64,000 nucleotides of DNA from Bacillus sp. FJAT-22090 (lineage in GTDB: Bacteria > Bacillota > Bacilli > Bacillales_A > Planococcaceae). Shown in pieces: positions 1-8,404 of the stretch. The number at the start of each line of letters is the position of its first letter. Position 1 is the stretch's first letter. The notes beneath the pieces are model-generated. The model had not been told where the DNA came from, did not search any database, and was given only the letters and a program-made list of their open reading frames with translations. Where the stretch lies: assembly GCF_001278755.1 (NCBI RefSeq), contig NZ_CP012601.1:1488001-1552000 (forward strand), in the 5' to 3' direction. The position numbers and the translations under genes were made by a program.

Positions 1-245
1 TTAGAGGACTTGAGGAGGTACAAAAACTTACTTCGTCCATCATTTCAGTACGGACGGATTCACAAATTGTTTGTGCTGCGGTAGAAAAAAAATATGCTAA
101 AAATGCAGAATTCGCAGCAATATTAGAAAAAATATTAAAGATCAGCGATACCTTTGATTTTTTCTTTATAAAATGGATTCCAGATGAACAAAATAAAGCA
201 GCACACGCATTAGCTAGAGAAGCTGTATTAAAAAAACTGCCTTAA
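1..245 (+). CDS. RNase H-like domain protein, C-terminal part (truncated by window start)
   Basis: The frame beginning at base 3 is open to a TAA at 243-245 and gives about 80 residues; the 5' end lies outside the window. The end of the chain reads KWIPDEQNKAAHALAREA, matching the last helix of bacterial RNase HI-like (reverse-transcriptase-like) proteins, where the segment W(I/V)P.E.N..AD.LA is typical, with the usual acidic Asp replaced here by Ala or His. The fold assignment is family knowledge; nuclease activity cannot be judged from this fragment. A terminator hairpin starts in the last codons. Confidence 0.75.
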   Translation, partial: RGLEEVQKLTSSIISVRTDSQIVCAAVEKKYAKNAEFAAILEKILKISDTFDFFFIKWIPDEQNKAAHALAREAVLKKLP

Positions 246-260
246 ATGGCAGCTTTTTTT
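231..260 (+). terminator. Rho-independent terminator of the RNase H-like gene
   Basis: Stem CTGCC (237-241) / GGCAG (248-252) with a six-base loop, followed after one C by seven T. The A-run before the stem can pair with the T-run. It overlaps the stop codon at 243-245. Confidence 0.7.
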
Positions 261-471
261 CGTTTAATTGTATTTTCTTCTGATTCTTATAGTACCCATT
301 CTCAATTACTTTAACGGATCCAACATTTACCCCAGCATTCTCTAGTGTAATATAATCAAACCGAAAAAATTTATGTATAACGAAAAATTGTAACTTAACT
401 TTTTCTAAACATCTCTTTAGGCTATATATATTTTTAGCTGCTATTAAATCTTGTAACAAAGCATATTACAT

Positions 472-936
472 CTATGCTTCTTCATTTTTATAAGCAGTTT
501 CTATTGTCTCTTTAGTTCGAGACATAAACCTGTCCACAACATCAGAATTACCAAACAATTGAAAAATACTTAATAAAATATTTTTAGGTTTGTTAATGGA
601 TGTGTATATAAATTTTGTCGTTATTTCATTTTGATTTTCCAATTCATATTCAATGGTCATACGAAATCGGTCATTGAGTATAAAGCTCTCTTGATACGAT
701 TTATAATTTTGTTCATCTTTGTATTTTTTGATAGTTAATTCATATTGTTCATTTAAAGAACCATTTTGGTAAGTTTGTGTTATAACCGACCCAACAACTT
801 GGTCTGTTTGCTTAATGATATTTTCATCAATTACTTTAGGGAATATCATTTTCTTTTTATGTAAGTTACCGTAAAAAAATTGCCAAACATATTCAATTGG
901 TGCATTGATTAGAATTTCTTTTTTCCACTTTTTCAT
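472..936 (-). CDS. SRPBCC (START-like) domain protein
   Basis: A 154-residue protein. The start MKKWKKEILINAPIEYVWQFF is the usual opening strand and helix of the SRPBCC/START-like ligand-binding fold (I.AP...VW..F), and the C-terminal helix (about residues 125-150) closes the cavity. Start at 936 is supported by GGGAG seven bases upstream. No enzymatic motif is visible; such proteins bind hydrophobic ligands or act in polyketide, lipid or stress roles, so substrate and process are unknown. It stands alone between the RNase H-like gene and the cold-shock gene, on the same strand as the latter. Confidence 0.7.
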   Translation of the reverse strand: MKKWKKEILINAPIEYVWQFFYGNLHKKKMIFPKVIDENIIKQTDQVVGSVITQTYQNGSLNEQYELTIKKYKDEQNYKSYQESFILNDRFRMTIEYELENQNEITTKFIYTSINKPKNILLSIFQLFGNSDVVDRFMSRTKETIETAYKNEEA

Positions 937-994
937 TTAACCAACTCCCATTTCTAAGTAACAACACTATTGAATGTTATAACATATCATAACA

Positions 995-1025
995 CAAAAA
1001 AACAGACTCCCTAATAGAGAGTCTG
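995..1025 (-). terminator. Rho-independent terminator of the cold-shock gene
   Basis: Read on the minus strand: stem CAGACTC (1019-1025) / GAGTCTG (1003-1009), loop of nine bases, followed by a run of seven T (996-1002). It lies 20 bases past the csp stop codon. Confidence 0.9.
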
Positions 1026-1045
1026 TTAAAGTTTTAGGTTTAAAA

Positions 1046-1246
1046 TTAAGCTTTAACTACGTTAGTAGCTTGAAGACCACGTTGGCCTTGCTCGATTTCA
1101 AAAGTTACTTCTTGACCTTCGTCAAGAGATTTGAAACCTTCGCTTTGGATAGCTGAGAAGTGTACGAATACGTCGTCTCCGCCTTCGCGTTCGATAAATC
1201 CGAATCCTTTTTCTGAGTTAAACCATTTTACTTTACCTTGTTCCAT
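1046..1246 (-). CDS. cspD: Cold-shock protein (CspA/CspB/CspD family)
   Basis: A 66-residue OB-fold RNA chaperone. Both nucleic-acid binding motifs are intact: KGFGFIE (RNP1, residues 13-19) and VFVHF (RNP2, about residues 27-31). It melts RNA secondary structure and aids translation and growth after temperature downshift. The ATG at 1246 was chosen over an upstream in-frame start because AGGAGG lies eight bases before it and the protein then has exactly the family length. The paralogue letter (B, C or D) is a guess from overall resemblance to Bacillus CspD. It has its own promoter, a long leader and a strong terminator, so it is a single-gene unit. Confidence 0.95.
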   Translation of the reverse strand: MEQGKVKWFNSEKGFGFIEREGGDDVFVHFSAIQSEGFKSLDEGQEVTFEIEQGQRGLQATNVVKA

Positions 1247-1356
1247 GTGTGTTTCCTCCTCGCATGCAGTTGCTGCATACATTGTGTTACTATCCTTGCT
1301 CAACACTGTTAAGTAAAAGTGTTGCCACCTACTAACTAACCGAACAAAAATAATCC
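1247..1356 (-). promoter_or_regulatory. Long structured 5' leader of the cold-shock mRNA
   Basis: About 110 untranslated bases separate the predicted transcription start from the ATG, as in csp genes of Bacillus and E. coli. The leader contains a hairpin with arms CAACACT/AGTGTTG and a second, TGCAG/CTGCA, just before the ribosome binding site. Such leaders act as temperature-sensitive structures controlling translation; that role is inferred here. Confidence 0.6.
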
Positions 1357-1362
1357 TCTTTA

Positions 1363-1391
1363 AATATAACATGCATCATTGTTTATTGCAA
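1363..1391 (-). promoter_or_regulatory. Sigma-A promoter of the cold-shock gene
   Basis: On the minus strand: -35 TTGCAA (1386-1391), 17-base spacer, -10 TATATT (1363-1368) preceded by TGT, i.e. an extended -10. Predicted start of transcription is near 1356. Confidence 0.75.
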
Positions 1392-1409
1392 CACTTTTAC
1401 TCAAAGAAT

Positions 1410-2231
1410 TTAAATACTTTCCAGTAAAGCTCCAATTGCTCCACTATACCCATGTTTTTCTAAAAAAAATGGTTTTTTCTCTTTCAATATTGTATAGCTT
1501 TCCATAATATTCTTTAGTAATTCATTATTTTCTAATGTTGAACCAATATAAATAATGTTGTCAATTGAGTGAGCATCTGCTGCTTGTATACATAAAGATG
1601 CTACGACTTCTCCAATTATACCTTGTACTCCTGATAAATAGTCCTCATACCTTCTATTTAAGTTCCCTTTAAGTGCTACACCACCAAAATTACTTGCTGT
1701 CAGAGAACCATTAATCGGTAATTTGTTGTTTTCGTAAATATCACTAACTAGAATATCAATGGAAGATCTATTGCCTAAGTCGGATAGCTCTATCATCTCT
1801 TTATAATCAGTTATCCCAGTTAAAGCTTGTCCCAATCCAATTAGAGTTCCCCCACCAATTCCAGTACCACCAAGTCGACTATGTGAATTTTCTTTCATTA
1901 TATGTATAGATGTCCCAGTTCCAATGTTCGCTATAATCGCTTTCTCACATTCAATATTTTCTTGTTTTAATTGATACATAACTCCAGCCATTGTAGCATC
2001 AAATTCAACTATGTATGGTATGTCCAATGAAGAAAGAAAATGTTTCTTTAATTGTTCAGCACGGCCACCGGTAAGACAAATGGAAGCTAACGAGTGATTA
2101 GTATCAATCCAATCCTTTACTGCTTGCATATCTGATGATAGGAAGCTGATTAATTGTAAATTCAAATGTTCATCAAAATAAGCTATTTTCGTTAACGTTC
2201 CACCTGCATCAATACCGATTTTTGTAGCCAT
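1410..2231 (-). CDS. coaW: Type II pantothenate kinase
   Basis: Phosphorylates pantothenate, the first step of coenzyme A synthesis, in the cytosol. The 273-residue chain starts KIGIDAGGTLTKIAY, the phosphate-1 ATP motif of the ASKHA fold, followed by the TGG (about residue 54) and the NIGTGTS loop (about residue 105) and a GGTGIGGGTLIGL glycine-rich segment. Length and order match the Staphylococcus-type enzyme (about 267-280 residues), which is refractory to CoA feedback. AAAGGGG precedes the ATG. It lies 14 bases downstream of a DUF4870 gene on the same strand and may be co-transcribed with it. Confidence 0.93.
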   Translation of the reverse strand: MATKIGIDAGGTLTKIAYFDEHLNLQLISFLSSDMQAVKDWIDTNHSLASICLTGGRAEQLKKHFLSSLDIPYIVEFDATMAGVMYQLKQENIECEKAIIANIGTGTSIHIMKENSHSRLGGTGIGGGTLIGLGQALTGITDYKEMIELSDLGNRSSIDILVSDIYENNKLPINGSLTASNFGGVALKGNLNRRYEDYLSGVQGIIGEVVASLCIQAADAHSIDNIIYIGSTLENNELLKNIMESYTILKEKKPFFLEKHGYSGAIGALLESI

Positions 2232-2245
2232 TAAAAATTCCCCTT

Positions 2246-2563
2246 TTATTTAATCCAAGAACCTACTATAGGATAATTAAATGTACTTCCATTAACTGCT
2301 TTTACAATTCCGATAATTGGTACAACAAATGCCATTATACCAAAAATAATTATCATTGGTATACCGATTAAAAAAATAATTAGTATAGCAGAAATAAAAA
2401 TTAAAGCACCGATTACTAATTGGAAAATAATTGCTTGAATGGATAGTTTTTTGATTTCTGCATCATCAATTACTAAATACAAAATAAATGGAACTAAAAA
2501 TGGCGCAAACCAAGTACTAGCATGTAGCAATACTTTTAAACCTGTGTTTTCCAAAAGACTCAT
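2246..2563 (-). CDS. DUF4870 family small membrane protein
   Basis: A 105-residue protein with three hydrophobic segments (about residues 15-32, 43-66, 68-90) and a C-terminal NYPIVGSWIK-like tail typical of DUF4870 (COG3296) proteins. These have no established function. The ATG at 2563 has AGGAG upstream (GAAAGGAGT). It may be transcribed with coaW, which begins 14 bases after its stop. Confidence 0.75.
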   Translation of the reverse strand: MSLLENTGLKVLLHASTWFAPFLVPFILYLVIDDAEIKKLSIQAIIFQLVIGALIFISAILIIFLIGIPMIIIFGIMAFVVPIIGIVKAVNGSTFNYPIVGSWIK

Positions 2564-2624
2564 ACTCCTTTCGATGAATTTATAGTATATATACGTAGCA
2601 ATTAATTATTCGTTTCATTTTCTA

Positions 2625-4139
2625 CTAAACTATTTTGTAGACTATCTCACCTGCGACAATGGTTTCTAAAATAGATGCTTTTAGAAAAGTCGTTTTGTTT
2701 AACTCTGTGCTTACTACAGTAAAATCTGCATCATAACCAGGTAATATTTTTCCTCTTTCATTTTCTTTGCCAATAGCTTTTGCACTACCGGTTGTAAATA
2801 AAGAAATTGCTTCAAACGCAGAAAGAGATTGCTCGGGTAGATAGGAGTTATTTACTGCAGCGTCCATTCCTAAAAGAGGATCAGCCACTTCTACAGGGGA
2901 ATCAGATCCACCGGAGCATTCAAACCCTCGATCAATTAGTGTTTTCCAAGCGTATGCCCATTTTAAACGATTGTTACCAAGTCGATCGATAACCCAAGGA
3001 AAATCAGAAGGTACAAAAATTGGTTGGAGATCAAGGACCACTGGTAATTTAATCATTCTTTCCATTAACTCTTCGCTTAGAACGTTCACGTGTATCAGTC
3101 TATCCTTCTTTCCAGCCGGAGCAGGATACTTTTCTATTAAGCCGACAATTATTTCTGTTGCCTTATCTCCGATAACATGAACAGCAATTGTTTCGTTAAA
3201 TTTTCTTGCTAATTGTACCAATTGCTCCAGTTTATCTGGGTCATGGACTGCTACACCTTTATTTCCTGGATTATCGGAATAATCTTGCGACAATAGTGCG
3301 GTATGACCACCTAAAGAACCATCTACAAATATTTTCATAGCTCCAAATTCTATAAATTCGCTTGGCTTCTCTCCTTGCATCTTCTCGAAAGCGTCATGAT
3401 GTCTTAAAAGATGTACTCTAAAATTTTTATCAATTGCTTCTCGATAGGCTTGTAAAGGTATTGTATAAGGTCCATAATACGCCATTTCTTCCGTATGTAC
3501 ACCAGTTAAACCTTTTGCTTGTAAGTCACTTACACTGTTTTTAATCACATCTACTAAATACTCTGTTGTTGCAGGAGGTATTTTTGAAGTGATCAATTGT
3601 TGTGCTTCATCATAAAATAAGCCATTTAAGTTCCCATCTGAATCCTTGCCGATAATCCCTCCTGTTGGATTTGGAGTATCTTTTGTTATTCCAGCAAGTT
3701 CCATTGCTTTGGAATTTGCTACTAGCACATGTCTACATACTCTCTTTAAAACAATAGGCGTTTCATTAATATGATCTAAATCTGAACAATAAATCTGTCT
3801 TCCTTCTATTAATTTGTTGTCATTCCATCCTTCTGCAACGTACCATTCGTTACCATCAACTCGTTGAGCCACCTCTTTTACAATCTCATTAATAGAAGTA
3901 AAAGTAGACAAGTCTAAATAAGCTAATTTTTCCCCATGCATAATCAAATGAATATGACTATCAACAAATCCAGGGTACATAGTAGCTCCATTTAGAGAAT
4001 TCACCTTATTTGCAAGTGGTAAAAGAGATTCTTTTGAACCCGTTCGAATAATTTTTCCATCTTCAACTAACACAGCTTCTATCTTTTGGTCTTCCTCATG
4101 CATTGTGAAAATATTTCCATCTGTCCATAAAGTTTTCAT
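2625..4139 (-). CDS. YtcJ-like metal-dependent amidohydrolase
   Basis: A 504-residue amidohydrolase family 3 protein. It has the N-terminal beta-sandwich strand (MKTLWTDGNIFTM), the metal-binding VDSHIHL motif (about residue 60), a GGSDSPVEV segment carrying the conserved catalytic Asp (about residue 415), and the C-terminal GYDADF.V strand that rebuilds the sandwich. Length fits the YtcJ group (about 530). Substrates are probably amides or cyclic imides but are unknown. Its ATG overlaps the TAA of the upstream DUF1836 gene by one base (TAATG), so the two are translationally coupled. RBS AAAGGGGG lies seven bases upstream. Confidence 0.88.
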   Translation of the reverse strand: MKTLWTDGNIFTMHEEDQKIEAVLVEDGKIIRTGSKESLLPLANKVNSLNGATMYPGFVDSHIHLIMHGEKLAYLDLSTFTSINEIVKEVAQRVDGNEWYVAEGWNDNKLIEGRQIYCSDLDHINETPIVLKRVCRHVLVANSKAMELAGITKDTPNPTGGIIGKDSDGNLNGLFYDEAQQLITSKIPPATTEYLVDVIKNSVSDLQAKGLTGVHTEEMAYYGPYTIPLQAYREAIDKNFRVHLLRHHDAFEKMQGEKPSEFIEFGAMKIFVDGSLGGHTALLSQDYSDNPGNKGVAVHDPDKLEQLVQLARKFNETIAVHVIGDKATEIIVGLIEKYPAPAGKKDRLIHVNVLSEELMERMIKLPVVLDLQPIFVPSDFPWVIDRLGNNRLKWAYAWKTLIDRGFECSGGSDSPVEVADPLLGMDAAVNNSYLPEQSLSAFEAISLFTTGSAKAIGKENERGKILPGYDADFTVVSTELNKTTFLKASILETIVAGEIVYKIV

Positions 4140-4711
4140 TATTTTTCCCCCTTTATTTTATTGCTTTCCAATAAATCATCTACTAGTATCTCAGCAGCTT
4201 TTCTATATGCATTACTTATATTAGCTAATGCTGAAATAAATAATACCTGTCTTAGTTCTTCATCAGTCGTTAGCTGTTCTATTTCTTGTTCTTGTCTCTT
4301 GATTTGATCCGTTATGTTATTAGTATTCTTTTGCTGCAATTCTATTAATGTAGAATAGAAACTTTCTAGTTCAAATTGTTCTGTTTCTATTCTTTCATTT
4401 ACAGGGGCAAGTATAGCTTTAATATCATTTATTGAAAGCGCCCCTTTTAATTGGTAGATCATGCTTATTAACATAATATGCTCTTTCGAATATTTTTTAT
4501 TTTTAATTGGAATAAAAAGCTTCCCTTTTGCATAGTTATTTATCATTGTTTTTGTTAATACTTTCTCTTCTGTATTTCGAAGAGATTTTTCAAACTTTGC
4601 GTCAAATAACTGTATGACTTGGTCCATATACAAATCAATATCGGGTATTTCTTCTTGCCTTATATTTGATTCGAGTGCTAGCTTTTGAAGTATATCAGCT
4701 GAATTAATCAC
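4139..4711 (-). CDS. DUF1836 domain protein (putative helix-turn-helix regulator)
   Basis: A 190-residue protein. Residues about 45-95 carry the DUF1836 signature: TMINNYAKGKL, then KKYSKEHI and a SINDIKAIL helix, reminiscent of MerR-like winged-helix regulators. The C-terminal half is a glutamine- and glutamate-rich, probably coiled-coil segment (about residues 115-150). DUF1836 proteins are conserved in Bacilli but not characterised. It is the first gene of a coupled pair with the amidohydrolase; local control of that gene is possible but unproven. Confidence 0.7.
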   Translation of the reverse strand: MINSADILQKLALESNIRQEEIPDIDLYMDQVIQLFDAKFEKSLRNTEEKVLTKTMINNYAKGKLFIPIKNKKYSKEHIMLISMIYQLKGALSINDIKAILAPVNERIETEQFELESFYSTLIELQQKNTNNITDQIKRQEQEIEQLTTDEELRQVLFISALANISNAYRKAAEILVDDLLESNKIKGEK

Positions 4712-4846
4712 TTAAGTCCCTCCGAAAAAGTTATTTCATTTATCGTATCGCAAATTTCACTATCAGTAAACATTGACTATCAAACGTGTTAGTTATATTA
4801 TATTAAGTAGTTATATAAACTACATTGTGTAATAGGAGGAATTATT

Positions 4847-5494
4847 TTGAATCAATATATTAGAGAACCATTTAACGGATTATCACATTTATTTGGAGCT
4901 ATACTTTCTTTATTAGGTCTTACTGCAATGCTTGTTAAGGTAACGATAAATGGCGATTCCTTTTTAACATTTATTGCAATAATTATATTTGGGGTAAGCA
5001 TGATTTTACTTTATTCCTCCTCGGCAACCTATCATATGGTAATAGCAAAGGATAGTATCATCCAGTTTTTAAGAAGATTAGATCATTCCATGATTTATTT
5101 ATTAATTGCTGGAACATATGCCCCATTCTGTTTAATTACTTTAAAAGGAACTACTGGTTACATACTATTTATCATCATTTCTATTATTGCGCTTTGCGGT
5201 ATATTATTTAAAATGATGTGGTTTAATTGCCCTAGATGGATATCAACTGCTCTATATATTGGAATGGGATGGATTATTGTATTTTTAGCCTCACCATTAT
5301 CAGAAAAAATTGGTACTCAAGGAATCCTCTATTTAATTATTGGCGGAGTATTATATACAATTGGTGGTATAATCTATGGTCTAAAGCCTAAGATTGCATT
5401 TATTAAAAAACTTGGTTTTCATGAGATTTTTCATATATTTATTCTACTTGGTACACTTTTTCACTTCATCTGCGTTTTCTCATATGTCATATAA
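4847..5494 (+). CDS. trhA: PAQR family membrane protein TrhA (hemolysin III-like)
   Basis: A 215-residue integral membrane protein with seven hydrophobic segments. It carries the family motifs: EPFNGLSHLFGA near the N-terminus with His16-region, SSATYHM (about residue 65), RRLDHSMIYLLIAGTYAP (about residues 83-102), and a C-terminal HEIFHIFILLG with the conserved His pair. In this family a metal site is formed by these His/Asp residues; bacterial members help maintain membrane energetics/fluidity rather than acting as toxins. Start is TTG at 4847 with AGGAGG seven bases upstream. It ends at a bidirectional terminator. Confidence 0.92.
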   Translation: MNQYIREPFNGLSHLFGAILSLLGLTAMLVKVTINGDSFLTFIAIIIFGVSMILLYSSSATYHMVIAKDSIIQFLRRLDHSMIYLLIAGTYAPFCLITLKGTTGYILFIIISIIALCGILFKMMWFNCPRWISTALYIGMGWIIVFLASPLSEKIGTQGILYLIIGGVLYTIGGIIYGLKPKIAFIKKLGFHEIFHIFILLGTLFHFICVFSYVI

Positions 5495-5498
5495 ATTA

Positions 5499-5528
5499 AA
5501 ACCGCCCTTTAAAATAGGGCGGTTACAT
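5499..5528. terminator. Bidirectional terminator between trhA and the small membrane gene
   Basis: Stem ACCGCCCT (5501-5508) / AGGGCGGT (5516-5523) with a seven-base loop between convergent genes. A-rich and T-rich flanks are present, though the T-tract is interrupted. Confidence 0.7.
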
Positions 5529-5758
5529 TATTTTAATAATTTTTGAAACTCATCATTTGGTGAATCTATACGCATCTGTTCAAGTTGGAGTCTCATTTTT
5601 TCTGTTTCGATAACAAAATTATCATATTTTAATTTTTCTAATTCAAGTTCATCCTTTACTCTCGCACCTTTTATTTGTTCTTTGTTTTCAAAATGCGTTG
5701 TAATTAGTTTGATAATTGGAACGGAAAATATAAGAATAACAGCGATTGTGCCGGTCAT
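5528..5758 (-). CDS. Small single-pass membrane protein with coiled-coil tail
   Basis: 76 residues: one N-terminal transmembrane helix (residues 3-20) followed by a highly charged helix rich in Glu/Lys (about 24-65) that looks like a coiled coil. The ATG at 5758 has GAGGATGGG upstream. I do not recognise a named family. Small proteins of this shape can anchor or regulate other membrane proteins, but nothing in the context identifies a partner. Confidence 0.6.
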   Translation of the reverse strand: MTGTIAVILIFSVPIIKLITTHFENKEQIKGARVKDELELEKLKYDNFVIETEKMRLQLEQMRIDSPNDEFQKLLK

Positions 5759-5818
5759 GACCCATCCTCACTTTACAAGTATTTGAATATTTAAATTATA
5801 CATCAAATAACATAAAAG

Positions 5819-6262
5819 CTATTCATTTATTGTTAAAATAGTAGGTTTAAGTTCAATTTCTACATTTCCTCTTAAAGCTTTACTGATCATACAGGTTTGC
5901 TCCGCTTTTACCACAATTTTTTCTGCCATTACTTTGTCTTTTTCATACGTTAAAACGATGGTTGGACGATGAATTATTTTTTTATACGTAAATATACCAT
6001 TCGTCACATCAACAATTGCTGTGGAATCCATATCTAATCTCTCTTTTAAAATTTTACTTCTTTCCATCATTGCAGCTAGCGTTATAATATAGCAAGTAGC
6101 AGCTGCACCTAATAACATTTCGTCTGGATTAGTGCCTTCTCCAGGTCCTTCCATTTCTTTTGGAATAGATATTCGAGTTTGTAAATTTTCTGCTCGAATC
6201 TCCCCTATATCATTTCTGTTGCCTGGCCAATTGGCTTTTAAATGAAACAAATGCTCTGTCAC
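5819..6262 (-). CDS. OsmC/Ohr family peroxiredoxin (SACOL1771-like)
   Basis: A 147-residue OsmC-fold protein. The two redox cysteines are present: Cys57 region in AAATCYI and Cys124 region in EQTCMISKAL, separated by the usual long helix. OsmC/Ohr enzymes reduce organic hydroperoxides with a dihydrolipoyl-type donor. The N-terminus (HFHLKANWPGNRNDIG type) and GPGEGTNPDEMLLGAAA resemble the staphylococcal SACOL1771 subgroup. Start ATG 6262 has GGAAGGAGA upstream. It is a single-gene unit facing the membrane protein gene at 6341. Confidence 0.88.
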   Translation of the reverse strand: MTEHLFHLKANWPGNRNDIGEIRAENLQTRISIPKEMEGPGEGTNPDEMLLGAAATCYIITLAAMMERSKILKERLDMDSTAIVDVTNGIFTYKKIIHRPTIVLTYEKDKVMAEKIVVKAEQTCMISKALRGNVEIELKPTILTINE

Positions 6263-6340
6263 TGTATTATCTCCTTCCTCATTTTAGCTTGTTGGAATAT
6301 ATTGATTTAAAGTATGATGTATTTAAGAAAGTGGGCGATT

Positions 6341-6712
6341 ATGTTGTTAAGGAATTATGGGAAAATAGCTGGAATTACAGTTGTCCTTTCACTCTTTTTA
6401 CTAATACTTGGAGTAAAATATGTACTTGGACAGGATTTAGTAATCCGTAATTTTATTGCATTTACTGTTATCTCCGTTTTAGTTGGGACAATTTCAGGAG
6501 CATTATTATTTTATAAATTGAAAATAGCTTATTATCTATTTACGGCTGGACTTCTAATTGGTTTCATTGAACTTTTCCGTTCCTTCATTTCTGGATTAGA
6601 AGGTTGGGGAGACCTAGTTGGTATTCTTTCTTTGTTTATTTTTACTGCATTTGGCTTAGTAGTAGGTCTGATTACAGAGGGCATTGTATATATGATAAAG
6701 AAAAATAAATAA
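6341..6712 (+). CDS. Hypothetical four-helix membrane protein
   Basis: About 123 residues with four hydrophobic segments and a basic C-terminus (YMIKKNK). I do not recognise the family. The frame is open from 6314, but no ribosome binding site precedes that ATG; the ATG at 6341 follows AAGTGGG and leaves a charged residue before the first helix, so it is preferred with modest confidence. It ends at a shared terminator with the diguanylate cyclase gene. Confidence 0.6.
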   Translation: MLLRNYGKIAGITVVLSLFLLILGVKYVLGQDLVIRNFIAFTVISVLVGTISGALLFYKLKIAYYLFTAGLLIGFIELFRSFISGLEGWGDLVGILSLFIFTAFGLVVGLITEGIVYMIKKNK

Positions 6713-6718
6713 AAAAAG

Positions 6719-6754
6719 AAGTTTTTCCGCTTTTTTGCGAGAAAAACTTTTTTT
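6719..6754. terminator. Bidirectional terminator
   Basis: Perfect arms AAGTTTTTC (6719-6727) / GAAAAACTT (6741-6749) with an inner CGC/GCG pair. T-runs flank both sides, serving the convergent genes ending at 6712 and 6753. Confidence 0.8.
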
Positions 6755-8297
6755 ATTTAGAAATAACTGTTTTGTTTCTTCCCTCAGATTTTGCCATATA
6801 AAGTGCCACGTCAACTCTGTTCATTACATCAGTTATACTTTCAAAACTATTCCTATATTCAGCCACTCCCAATGAAATGGTTATTTTCTTATTTGTTGGT
6901 GGGATACTTATTTCTATATCTTTTCTTAGTTTTTCAGCAATCGTATATGCCTCTGAAAGAATACAGTTTGGAAGTAAGACGATAAATTCTTCTCCACCAA
7001 GCCTAATACAAACATCATGATCTCTTGTAAAAGATTTCATTTTGCTCGCTAGAAACTTTAATACTTCATCTCCTGCATTGTGACCAAATTCATCATTAAC
7101 TAATTTAAAATGATCTATATCAATCATCATTATTGAAAATTGCTGATTAGATTCTATTAAATCTGTAAAAACAAATTCTGAATACCTTCTATTTTTTAGG
7201 CCAGTCAAAGGATCAGTTAAAGATTGGTGTTTAAAGTCTGCTACAGTTTCTTGTTGCATTTTATGATAGTTATTAATCGTTTCTGTTAATTGTTTGGCCT
7301 CAAAATACCAAGTAGATATTTTTAAGTTTTCGATGCTTATATCTTCTTTATGAGAATTTAACGTAAACAAAGCTAACTTTTTTAAAGGGGAGGCTAAACG
7401 TTCTGAAATATAAAATGCTAATATGTAAAAAATTAATAAGAAAGGTAAGGCATACAATAACATTTTCAAAATAATACCTTTTAAAGGATTTAAACTGCTA
7501 TCAAATGGTGTTTGAGAAACAACCCCCCACCCACTTGCTGCAATATAAGAATAGCCAGCTAAAACATGTTCACCTTTTGTATTAAAGATTTCTTTTGACC
7601 CATTTTCTTTATTCATTAAATTTTCTACTACCTTATTTTCACTTACCTTTTCGCCAATCCGATTTTTTTCAGGATGATAAATTAAAGTACCTTCCTTATC
7701 TACTACGAACACATAGGAACCATCTTCATTAAAATGCTCAGCTAATATATTTTGAATAAAGTTATCTTCTTGTAAATAAATTGTTCCGTTTAACATTCCT
7801 ATATAATTATTTGCACTATTAAATAAAGGAATAGATACTAAAACTAATAGACGCCCTGTAACTGCTCTATACGGAGTAGTAATTATACTCTCCTTTTTAG
7901 TTAAAGCTTCCTTTACTCCGTGGGAATCAATTTTATTGCCTGCAATACCAACATTCGGCGAGGTTGCTATAGCAATTCCATCACTCCCTATTACAGAAAG
8001 TGAGTTAAAATTCTTTCCACTAATAAGTAGTTGATCTAAAATCTCTGTAAGTACTTTTGAATCATGCATATTATCAATGACGTCTAGTTTCCTTGATTCT
8101 AAATTAGCTTGCATTGATTCAAACACTTCTTCTGTCATTTGTGAAAGTTTTAAAGAATATACTTCATTTTGTTCTAATGAATTTTCTATTAAAGTTTTTT
8201 TCGTTACGATGTAACTTGAAAATAAAGAACTACTTAATATTGCAACCATTGAAAATGTAATTAATGTCAATATCCAAAATCTTAGGGTTTTATTCAT
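6753..8297 (-). CDS. Membrane-bound diguanylate cyclase with dCache sensor
   Basis: Makes cyclic di-GMP from two GTP. The 514-residue protein has an N-terminal transmembrane helix, an extracellular dCache-type sensor region (about residues 35-270), a second transmembrane helix (about 280-300) and a C-terminal GGDEF domain. The active site is GGEEF (about residue 434). An RDHD inhibitory I-site lies exactly five residues before it, so product feedback is expected. The start at 8297 follows GGAGGAAAG; an in-frame ATG seven codons upstream has no such site. No EAL or HD-GYP partner is in the window. Confidence 0.93.
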   Translation of the reverse strand: MNKTLRFWILTLITFSMVAILSSSLFSSYIVTKKTLIENSLEQNEVYSLKLSQMTEEVFESMQANLESRKLDVIDNMHDSKVLTEILDQLLISGKNFNSLSVIGSDGIAIATSPNVGIAGNKIDSHGVKEALTKKESIITTPYRAVTGRLLVLVSIPLFNSANNYIGMLNGTIYLQEDNFIQNILAEHFNEDGSYVFVVDKEGTLIYHPEKNRIGEKVSENKVVENLMNKENGSKEIFNTKGEHVLAGYSYIAASGWGVVSQTPFDSSLNPLKGIILKMLLYALPFLLIFYILAFYISERLASPLKKLALFTLNSHKEDISIENLKISTWYFEAKQLTETINNYHKMQQETVADFKHQSLTDPLTGLKNRRYSEFVFTDLIESNQQFSIMMIDIDHFKLVNDEFGHNAGDEVLKFLASKMKSFTRDHDVCIRLGGEEFIVLLPNCILSEAYTIAEKLRKDIEISIPPTNKKITISLGVAEYRNSFESITDVMNRVDVALYMAKSEGRNKTVISK

Positions 8298-8360
8298 CTT
8301 TCCTCCAAAAAAATACATATTTATCTAGTATAACATGTAATATGTAAGTTTGAACTACAC

Positions 8361-8397
8361 AAAAAAGCTTTCATTAGATACTAACTAATGAAAGCTT
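8361..8397 (-). terminator. Terminator of the liv operon
   Basis: Thirteen-base perfect stem: AAGCTTTCATTAG (8365-8377) / CTAATGAAAGCTT (8385-8397), followed on the minus strand by a T-run (8361-8366). It sits just past the livF stop. Confidence 0.9.
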
Positions 8398-8404
8398 CTT
8401 TATA

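Noticed and set aside
214-459. 81-codon minus-strand frame between the RNase H-like gene and the SRPBCC gene
   Set aside because: It starts with TTG without a ribosome site, runs through the terminator of the neighbouring gene, and its translation resembles no known protein.
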